Of a stretch of DNA of 23,196 nucleotides, positions 10,023-20,100 are shown in pieces. A program made the translations under genes and the position numbers. The stretch comes from Acanthaster planci (lineage: Eukaryota > Echinodermata > Asteroidea > Valvatida > Acanthasteridae). Location of the stretch: assembly GCF_001949145.1 (NCBI RefSeq), contig NW_019091726.1, positions 13,578 through 36,773 on the forward strand, given 5' to 3'. The notes beneath the pieces were generated by a model. It searched no databases. It was not told the DNA's origin and saw only the letters and a list, made by a program, of their open reading frames with translations. The first letter of the stretch is position 1, and each line of letters opens with the position of its first letter.

Positions 10023-10490
10023 TCATCCTTTTAAATTGAAGTACGGAAGATACAACTGTACCAGAGTTTGAAGGAAAACTAAAATGTTCAAGCAATCATG
10101 TGTAAGGAATGTTAGAATTAGTTCTTTTATTGTTGAATTTGTTTTGATGAAAAAGTTTCCTTCTTTCTTGAATATAAAGTTTCTAATTACACGTACATTG
10201 TACATTTGTACATCAAGTGATTACATTCTTACACTTGACTTCCAAATCACTTGAATAGTTTCCTAGAGTAGTTACTCATGTATTTCAAATTGAAAAAAAA
10301 AAAGAAGATATACATCATGTACCAACATGTCCCAGAATTTGAAGGAGAATTATATAGTTCAAGCAGTAACATGTAAGGAAAGTAACAATTGATTCTTGTA
10401 ATTCTTACTAAAGAACTTGTTCTGATGAAATGTTTTCCTACATCAAAGAAGTTTTCTTTCTTGAACACTAAACAATGGCTAATTACTGTA
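10023..10490. repeat. diverged tandem duplication, two ~200-bp copies
   Basis: Positions 10023-10200 and 10277-10490 share ordered matching blocks: CAGARTTTGAAGGARAA, GTTCAAGCARTMA then TGTAAGGAA, TCTGATGAAA-like, CTTTCTTGAA, and CTAATTAC. The offset is about 270 bp. Divergence is much greater than in the 1.2-kb duplication, so this event is older. Confidence 0.75.
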
Positions 10491-10625
10491 ATTTATAATC
10501 AGTTGATCACTAAATTTTAAAAGCACTTGAATAGCTTGCTCACGTAGTTCTAACAACAAAGAAACAATAACTACACAATCTGAAATCATCCAACTGTACC
10601 TGCTTTCATCCAAAATTATGACAAA

Positions 10626-10631
10626 TTTATT
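10626..10631 (-). promoter_or_regulatory. candidate PRKDC polyadenylation signal
   Basis: The minus strand reads AATAAA about 340 nt past the PRKDC stop codon. A weaker ATTAAA lies nearer, around 10721. Position only; cleavage is not shown. Confidence 0.3.
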
Positions 10632-10797
10632 ATTTAATTAAAAAGCTATATCAGATGTACATATATACGTCTGAATACTGACCTGTAATGAACAGGTTCA
10701 TATCTGGAATTCTCCCTACATTTAATGAAATTATCTCTAATAATAACTGGGAGGTCTCCCACCCAAGTGGAATTTCTTATAATAAAGCCTAAATGTA

Positions 10798-10836
10798 AAG
10801 ATCATTAGTCATTCAAAGTTTCTCTTGAATGATCTT
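10798..10836 (-). other. two mutually exclusive hairpins in the probable PRKDC 3' UTR
   Basis: TCATTCAA (10809-10816) pairs with TTGAATGA (10825-10832). AAGATCATT (10798-10806) pairs with AATGATCTT (10828-10836). Both helices are perfect, and both need 10828-10832, so only one can form at a time. Confidence 0.5.
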
Positions 10837-10967
10837 AACAGTTTACTGCTAGTGTTCCCTCTCAGGGATACTTACTAGGTCAATTCTTCCTCTGACAAGT
10901 TTCTGACCTGATGCCCTCAATGACTGCATCACCTACTTTAAGAAGCCTATTCAGGTTTCACACTTGA

Positions 10968-11172
10968 TCACATCCAAGCTTCCCAACCAGCATACACACG
11001 ACCAAGTATGTTAGGATCAGTAGCTTGGTCAATTAGGCATTCCACCTGTGTCTCTACACTCAGACCAGATTTAGGAGATGAAGCACGGATGTTTTGGCTG
11101 CGATCACCTTTCACAACTTCTTTAATGGCAGAGAATGCTGGGTTTCTGCTATGGCCAAGAGCCAGCTCACGT
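10968..11172 (-). CDS. PRKDC: PRKDC last exon (FATC domain and stop)
   Basis: The acceptor is TTTTTTCTTTAG. The exon reads [18 protein letters not shown], then a basic stretch, then [20 protein letters not shown] and [21 protein letters not shown] ending at TGA (10968-10970). It aligns with the human end, which closes NILGRTWEGWEPWM. FATC contacts the kinase activation loop and is needed for activity. Entry is phase 2, matching the previous exon (CA|A gives Gln). Confidence 0.97.
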
Positions 11173-14100
11173 CTAAAGAAAAAAGACATTCTTAAATTAA
11201 TTTTTTAAGTACTTTCTACAAAAAAAACAGTAATAAAACTAGTTTTACATAAAACATTCAAATGTATATATAATGTGGATGCAAGCACTTTTCTCTACTA
11301 TTCTGTGTACCAAGAAAGTAACTGCTTTGTTTCCTTTGTTGATGAAAATGCTCAATTATGATAGAAATACCCCAACTCATACAGGCATATGTATGTACTA
11401 GATTTCTTGGAGGCAAGCTCATACAGGCATATACATGGACTGGATTTCTTGGAGGCCAGCTCACACAGGCCTATACATGGACTGGATTTCTTGGAGGCCA
11501 GCTCATACAAGCATATACATGGACTGGATTTCTTTGAGGCCAGCTCATACAGGCCTATACATGGACTGGATTTCTTGGAGGCCAGCTCACATAGGCATAT
11601 ACATGGACTGGATTTCTTGGAGGCCAGCTCATACAGGCATATACATGGACTAGATTTCTTGGAGGCCAGCTCACATAGGCATATACATGGACTGGATTTC
11701 TTGGAGGCCAGCTCATATAGGCATATACATGGACTGGATTTCTTGGAGGCCAGCTCACACAGGCCTATACATGGACTGGATTTCTTGGAGGCCAGCTCAC
11801 ACAGGCATATACATGGACTAGATTTCTTGGAGGCAAGCTCATACAGGCATACACATGGACTGGATTTCTTGGAGGCCAGCTCATACAGGCCTATACATGG
11901 ACTGGATTTCTTTGAGGCCAGCTCATACAAGCATATACATGGACTGGATTTCTTTGAGGCCAGCTCAAATAGGCATATACATGGACTGGATTTCTTTGAG
12001 GTCAGCTCATACAAGCATATACATGGACTGGATTTCTTGGAGGCCAGCTCATACAAGCATATACATAGACTGGATACCATGGAGGTGTCAACTGTTCTTA
12101 GAGTTGTATCTTGACTTTCAACTTACTGAGTGATATCAGATGGATTAGCTCCTTCTAGTTTCTTCTGAGCAAAGTTAACTTTCTCTCTTGGATACCATGA
12201 TTCATCGAGGCTGTTTCCATCAGGATCGCTCTGTCCTTCAAGCACACGGCCAGCATCCTTCTGAGCTTTAGCCTGCTTGCTAGCATTGGTCTGACATTAA
12301 ACCAACAGAATACTCATAAACATGTGATGTAATGAAAACAAAAACCCACTAAAAATTATTAGAAATCACAGACAGAAGAAATGGCAATGAAAAAACCTTA
12401 TGGCTATTGACAACTCGCAACTGATCTCAACTATTAACTTACAGGAGTCAAAAGACAGAAACTGTCTGAGTACATATACATGTATATAAAGCTCTCAATC
12501 ACCAAGCCCTTACATAAACACGGAAAGACTCATCCTATCCTGAATGATATACCTTCCAATCCAGTGATGGTTCCTTGATGAAGACATCCATAGTATTTAT
12601 GAGTAGCTCGTGATTCTGTCTCAGTGCTCTTAAGGTATGCACCATGCTACTTTGAAGAATCCCTTCTTTCTTGAAAGGTAGCATAAGATTGACTATCTGA
12701 CGAGTCAACCGGAAAGGCATCAACTCGGGTACTGGCAGAAACTGTGATCAAATTATACACAGACACCAAAAACAGAATAAAACAGTCAGTTTGAAGATGG
12801 CAAATGAACTTAATATCCATGTATTAAACAAGGGGGATGAGTTGGGTGGAATTCAAGAAAAAAAATACAAATTTGAGCAATAGATTGCTTTAGCAGGAGC
12901 TGTTCTAAGGAGAAATATTAACACACTACAAGTTAAAAGTAAGCGCAATCAGAAAAATGAGGTCTTGGAAGTATTCAATGATGGAAATTTACAAACCTGG
13001 GTGGCTGAGCCAAAAGCATGACCAAAATCAATACCGATCATGCCACCTGTCTTGAGGCTAATCAGAAAATTGGACAAGTGGCGATCGCCAATACCTAAGA
13101 TGTACTGACAGATACAGATAACAGCATGGCTACGTGCAAAGTGTGACCTCAAGGTCAAAAAAGCTTCAGGGGAGGCACTCAGCTGTATGAAGGCACGTCT
13201 GCAAGAAAAACAGAAACCTATTGCAGTAGACACAGTAATCCTGAATGAAAATGTTGCAAAACAATGTAACTGTATGTAGCCGTTGCATGGATTAGTTCAA
13301 CAGTAACATCACAACATACAATTCTCATATTTCCTGTAGGATACCTTGGCATTTCCTACCTCATTAGATCCCATGGGACAAGAGCCTCCCAACTTCTGAA
13401 ACACTTTACTGTATCCGTGTAGTTGGCATGCCTGAGATAAAAAACTCCCAATCAAAATCACATGGTAAATGCATGATAAGCACAGTTCATTTTATAGCGA
13501 CATAGGAGAATCATATTACAACACACCTCTAAACATGGCAAACTCAGGAAATAGAATGCAAACTGTTGTCTCATTGCTGCTAATGTACACATGATAGAAA
13601 CAGGATCTCTTTGTCAACGAACCAGACAGTGAAAACACAAAAATGCCAACAGATGTGTTTTCAGTGACTGGCCAAGAAACTGGACATGTGTAATGATAGC
13701 CAGAGCAGTCATTGGGTGTTTGTATCAAATCACGTGTTGGTGTGTTTTTACATGTGACAGTGATTTCACTTAGTCCCAAGGAGTACATGTACATGTATTG
13801 TTGTTCACTATTGTTTAATATTCAAGACCACCCATACTCGAGGAATCTACATTTGTTGAGAACGAACAAACTTCCCAGATGATATGCTCTGTGTGAGACA
13901 TTTTTCTGATTTGGGATTTTCTTCCTTAAACCACAACATTCTTATTTTTAGGCCTTTAGAAACTGAAACATTTGAATGGTTCTGATTATAAAACTGGAAG
14001 AGTTGGCAAGCACAGTACAATCATAGTACAACTGGAATACCTTGGTTTATCCATTTACCATGTAAACATTTAAAGTATGGTTACTTTATGGTACAACAGA

Positions 14101-17100
14101 CAGTAGGAACACATTACAGAAATACGACATTGGTACATCATGCACATTGGCTCTCTACATGATCACTGACGTGACTTATGTCTCACAAAAACAAAAACAG
14201 CTCTTTGAAAACCTTAAAGATGGAGTAATTGGGTTAGATGTTAACTAACTGTTTAACTGACATCACTAACCGGTACACTGCTCCATATCGGACTCCATGG
14301 TTAGACTGGTTCCCTTTTGCATACTTATCCACCCATTCACTATGTTGGTACCGTGGTCCATGGCTACAAAGGTAAAAAATAACTTTGTTATGAAAAAGCT
14401 TGCAGGAAAAAAAAACAACTCTCCAAAAAGCTGGCAATGCAAAAAAAGTTGAAAGGTTTCATGGTACTGTCTGTCTTTGACAGTGGATGTCAGATCTTTT
14501 CCGTACGTGCACGCAATGCACTAGTCAGCTGTTCCATCCAATGAACAAGTACCTACTCACTGTTTATAAAGGCTGGGATGACAATCAAACACGACTAGCA
14601 CAAAGAGCCTAATCATGGCCATGTGAATACTCTACAATTGTTTTGAAAAATACTTGTAAGTACTCCATGCTAGATGCATGCATGCAATAGGCACTCTGTA
14701 GGAGATTATTCTAAGGTAAAGACCCCTTAGTTCAGCCAACGAGCATACCTAACTATATTACACCTAAGTTTGACTCATCAAGTTTCAAACAGCAATCTTA
14801 AAGATCTGAAATACCCCTATAACCCTAAAAGAGTTGGGGGGGGGAGAATCCGTCCCCTTCGATGTTTTTTTCTGAGACTGACACAGTGTATGTTATCCCT
14901 GCACCAAGCCTTCAGAAGGTTTTCAAGTCATTGCTTGTAGACATTGGCACAAATTGTGCAAATTGTGTAAAATCACAATCATATATATTGCAAAATGTCA
15001 ATTTTTCTGACACAGTTTCTCCCAATGATTTGCTTTACTTGAGGCCACTGACTCCAACCCATCACAGGCATGCCAAGTTTCCAGAATATCGGCATTTGAC
15101 GGCTGAGCTGGGGAAGGGGGGGGATTGGCTCTTTTAGAACTGATCTCAGATCAGTTCCCTTGGCAGTAGTTACGTAGTACAGACTGCATCATTACAATTC
15201 TGTCATCAAATTATAACCTACAACTAAGTCAAAGATAATTTACCGTGAATTGTAAGCGTTGCCTTCTTGCTCAGTCATGGCCAAATGCAGGAATTCCTTC
15301 AAAGTTGTTGTGTTTTGAGCCCATTCAATCATACCAAGCCTGAAACCATAATAAAATGAAATCTAAGATCATGCTCATAGACTGCAGTGACCAGGCTATT
15401 GTTGATATATCATTTTCCTTTGATCTTCATGAATGTACATGTAGGTGAAGGAATCTGTGGCTCATGTGTACAGTTATTATGCTGATCTAACTGATATACT
15501 GTATAAGAGGTAACACAACTCAAAGGAAATCTGCACAGTGCTGGTAGACATGACCAATGTCAATGTATTCACAAGAGTAAAAGGTGAATGGCTCATCAGC
15601 ATACATACACGGTACCCATGAACACCGATTGGTACTAAAGATCAGATTATCTTGTTCTCATAATCTAGCTGTTCCGATGGGGTCAAACTAGTGTTGGACA
15701 TCAGCAAATTTCATTTGTTTTATTAGACAAGTTTTTACCCGTACCTTGGTGTCATGGGAATAACTTCATAAGTGACCAATTGCAGGCCTTGTTGGCTGCA
15801 TGTTGAATCTTGTTCTAAGATACTATTCATAATTCTGAAGAGTTGTTCCACCCTCTGATCTAATCTAAGGTCCTCCCCGCCTTTGACAAGGAACGAGTAG
15901 TCATGTTCATCATTGCCACGTATCACAATGCGCTTCGGTTTGCGCATTGAAGATAACACTTTGACCTGTAACAAAATTACATAACAACGCTTTTATCTGC
16001 AAACTTGTCGGCACCATTTTATCTTTACATACTCAAAGTTCCCCTACTCAAGCATACACCATTACATAAAGAAATGATAATCTGCAGACAGGGACAATTA
16101 AACATCAATGCAAAGATGCCTTATTACATTGCCAACATACCTGCTCATCAAATCCAGCTATTTTGACATGATACTCAGGCAGGGGCTTTGATTTTCCTCC
16201 ATACTGACCTGGTGAACAGAAGATAGCAATATGAGGAAATTACTGCTTACCCTACAATGATGGCTTGCTTATAGTTACTGCTTGAAGACAAGCAGTGTAA
16301 AGGTACTGGATTTTCCAGTGTTCCAGATTTTCCAGTGGATTTTAGTGTTCTTTTGATTTACTTTTCTACATGTGTATTCTTAATAATATTCTTCATGACT
16401 TGTTTGTAAATTTATTATATCAAAAGTACGGGGTTATGGATATAAATGTTGATCTCGGGTATGATGTTTCTAACCTCCACAAAGCAGGAGTATGCCACTA
16501 TGTTCCAGGTTTATTCTTTTTTGAGTAGTTGACTACTTTTCAAGGCTTAGCTTATATATCAACAAAGGAGGTATGTGCGAGTGTGATCAGAGAACTCATG
16601 TTTTAATTAGTATGGCAAGGAATATACTTAAAAATCTGGACTATGTTTGAGTACATTACTCATGTTAATGCCACTGTGCACATTAGTGCATGAACAGGAG
16701 TATGACCTATATATTCTCCTGATCAGCCGAGAAGTATATTCCTTCATCAAGTGGTCATGGCAAGAGCATAACCATTTTTCCATTCACATACTGTGATCCA
16801 AGAGTAATGTACACATAACGTTTTCCTACACCCCCACATATTGAGAGTGATTTACATGTATATTGCAGACTTGAATCCCTTAGAAAAGGTTTAAATTGAG
16901 TACCACTTCTTTAGACTCGGAACTTGCAACACCTAGTCAAATCAATGTTTGATGTATTCAAAGTCTCACCTGGTATTTCTAGCTCTCTATCATAGCTGAG
17001 TTGTTGGAAATCACTGAACCATGTTGAATATTCCTTCAAGTTGCCTGGTGGATCTCTTCGCTTTGCGGCCATCTCCTTGTACAGCTTACCATAATGCTCA

Positions 17101-20100
17101 GAAAATGTCTGTCAATGTCGATATAAAATGTATAAAAATGGCTTACAGTCAATACATTCCAGAAACAAATATCTTTCATATCTAAAATGGCAAAATTAAA
17201 AACCTCATCTGTACTATTTGAATGGACAATGTCAAATTTTCCAGGATAATTGTATACAAAAACACCAGAATTAAAAACAACAGTCTCCTTCTAATGACTT
17301 GTAAATAACAAGTCCATGGGTTATTTCTCAAGTTGCAGAATGATGAAAGCCAAAAAACTGTTGAATCCAAAACTGACCTTTAACTGCATGTCAATGACTT
17401 TGGTGCCGTCTTTGCCAAAAGCAGCTTCAAACTTCTTCTGCCACTCCTTGATTACAATTAAGTCAAAAAAGCACTGCAAATAATAAAAGCTATTTACGGT
17501 ATACACATGCTCAAAAACTACGGTACATTTTTTTTTGTTTGAAAAAAGTGTCCAGTGGCACTTGTGAGTGCGACTAGTTAAAAAAGAGCTTAACATTGAG
17601 GTCTGGAGAAACCCAACATAACAGCACAAAGATTTGTCTGAAGTTTCCAAACCAAGTGTGAACTCTGTATTAGGAAGATCTGCAACCCCCCCCAATTATC
17701 TGCCTTACAACCGTTTTAGACAGTCGTTCTGTAACCTCCCCTCTCCCAATTACCTGCCTTACAACCATTTCAGACAGGTGTTCTAGGGTCAAGCCAAACC
17801 AATTAGAATTTAGAGCGCCTCGGGGGCAGCCAAATTAAATTCTGGTTTCAGACAGACGAACTTAATTAATGCACTGGGTTTGGCCCACGAAAAGAGCAAT
17901 GCCTGAAACCAAGTTGCTCTGATGTCGTTCCGAGCATCTTCAAGAGTTGATTTTTTGCCTACTAGCACGCCCGGTCGCTCCTAATTATTTCAGACATCAA
18001 ACTTTTACAGTACTTAATTCAAAATTTGCTTGTAACCACTACCTGCCGGGGACTCCGAAATCGGAGCCGTATGGTTTATATGCGTGGCCGGGGTCTCTGA
18101 ACTCAGACAAAGGAAACAGGGCCCTATAACAAAAGACCGTACTCCGAACAAAAGACCAGGCTGCTGGGCATTACCGGCATTTTTCACTCTCAAAAGTGGT
18201 GATAATCCAGCATTGTTTTGAAACCGTATACCAGGGTTTGGGGCATTGAGAGCAAGCGGATTACCACTGGGGACAAAAGCGCTTCACCACTGCAGCGATG
18301 AGCCACACAGCACCGCTGCACACTAATCTGGCCAGGTTCGTGAACAAAAGACAGATGTATAACAACGCACAATCTGGGCTCTNTTAATATCAATTCAAGC
18401 GCATCCTTTCTGCAGCTAAGGACTACCACACCGAATCAAAAGTCTGACAAGTAAAATGAACAAAACATGGAAAAAAGGGTGAAATTACGGCCCTATCAGA
18501 GAAAATGGGTTAAAGCAATTTTCACATCAGGCTTTGGAAACACTTAAGTTTATTTCTTCTGTCTCCTGCACAAAATCTGCACATTCTCACACACAAGGGA
18601 ACAGTTAATGTTAAAGACAGCCAGTTCTACTGTACCTCTTTAATCATGAGTTGCATTGTATCAGGACATGCTTCAACAAGCTGCAGTAACCTTGGAAACC
18701 GTTGCCTAGCCTCCTGTGAGCTATAATGCATAGCCTTGAGGGTGTAATGTACCACAGTTTGGGAGAAGTTGTCAGTCTGGGGCAGGTAGGTCATGGGGAC
18801 TTCATCTAATAGATAAGAAAAATCACTTTGAATCATAAATTGACAAATTCTTGGAGTTAAGGGGGAGACACTTGGTGAGGTGTGGGCTCCCCAACCAGTT
18901 TTTACAAAACACACAGTTTTTAAGTAGTATTGGTTTAACGAGGAAGATTTTTAAAATAGGTAAAAGTATATGCAGATTATTGCTATCTCTAAATGCCTCT
19001 TGAAACAAATTTGTTTTCTATGTAGAAACCTTACATCACTGAGAATGGAAACTTTACACAAAGCAAACTGTTGTCTCACCTGACTCCTTAAGACGTAACA
19101 TCCTATCACAGAAACTAACTAATGCCATGTATGCTTCAGTCATACTTCTCTCTGATTGTGATGTGACTGCATCATCCTTGTCAGCAAGAGAAACTGCCTG
19201 CTTCAGTTCACTGTATGCCTTGGAGTATAAGGTGCTACATATCTACAACATCATGACAAGAATCAGGTAATGAGAGACTCTTTCAAGTCACACAACTCTG
19301 ACTGACTCTGTTTCTAATCTTTTAGTATATGTCATTTAAATTGCTCTTACATAATTGTTTCAGTTTTCAGGGGAGAACTCACCTGTTCAGGTCTTGTAGC
19401 ATTCTGGCCAACGAGACCAAGCAGTTTATCCAGTTTACCAACATTTCTTAGTCCAGTGAGGATGTCTGCCCCTACACAGGAAAATAACAACCAAATACAC
19501 TTGGTTTATTACAAACCCTCAGAAATCAAACAAACCTATAAACGACTGTTAAATGGAATGATGAATTTTTGAAGGATTTTGAAAACGGAAAAAATGATAG
19601 TCATGCCGGCTCAGCATCATCAACGTTGAAAAATGCCCCGGCACGAAGTGGTTAAGCTGGTTCAGCGCGACTCTGGAACAGGTGTTATAGCCTTGGAGAT
19701 CTATCAAACATTCTGAAGACTAACAGCCCTCTTCTAGTGTAACATATATCTGAAGTTTCTGAACCACATGTAAACTCTCTCTTTGGACATACATGCATTG
19801 TAAACCATTATTATTATTATTAAACCGCCCTCCCCCATCACCTGCCCAATAGTGATTTATGAAACACATAGAGTAACAAACCTTCTACCAGTGCAAAGAT
19901 TTGTCTGAAATATCTGAACCTTTGGTGAGCTTTGACTGTCTTGTATAAGCATTGCAAAGGGGTTGGGGGGAGAGAACTTACTCCCTTCATAGAGCCAAAA
20001 AAGGAGAAACAGAAAGAGAACAATTCACTTTGACTCAATCTATCTTCATGAAAAAAGTTACTGGGAAGGAACGTTACAAGGTCTTTAGAGTTTGGGGCAT

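Larger units (their letters stand above)
7973..10967. other. DNA between two convergent genes
   Basis: About 3 kb separate the stop of the plus-strand gene from the stop of PRKDC. It should hold both 3' UTRs. On the plus strand AATAAA first appears near 8942, then about 9521 and 9915. Short plus-strand frames at 8947-9150 and 9201-9413 resemble nothing I know. TACATGTA motifs are frequent. Confidence 0.6.
17447..18635 (-). other. PRKDC intron, interrupted by unresolved join
   Basis: It contains one decayed exon-like repeat (about 17624-17670), a 54-bp tandem pair (17691-17792), a compositionally distinct stretch (about 17793-18470) and an ambiguous base at 18383. In the canonical gene the exon at 20987-20787 should come immediately before 17446, not the exon at 18805-18636. 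Confidence 0.6.

Noticed and set aside
11374-12087. CRISPR-like repeat array
   Set aside because: The units are contiguous with no unique spacers, and the context is a eukaryotic intron.
11352-12114. Long open frames of about 240 codons on both strands with a 14-residue repeat
   Set aside because: They arise from a stop-free 42-bp minisatellite within the last PRKDC intron; both flanking splice sites and exons are clear.
12997-13198. Possibility that the kinase belongs to ATM, ATR, mTOR or SMG1
   Set aside because: [25 protein letters not shown] and the GWEAWM terminus match DNA-PKcs specifically.
14862-15137. 91-codon plus-strand frame between G-runs
   Set aside because: It lies antisense in a PRKDC intron and shows no recognisable homology.
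17447-17695. Extended open frame upstream of the exon at 17378-17446
   Set aside because: It reads through the acceptor into intron and a decayed repeat; human alignment supports the exon start at 17446.
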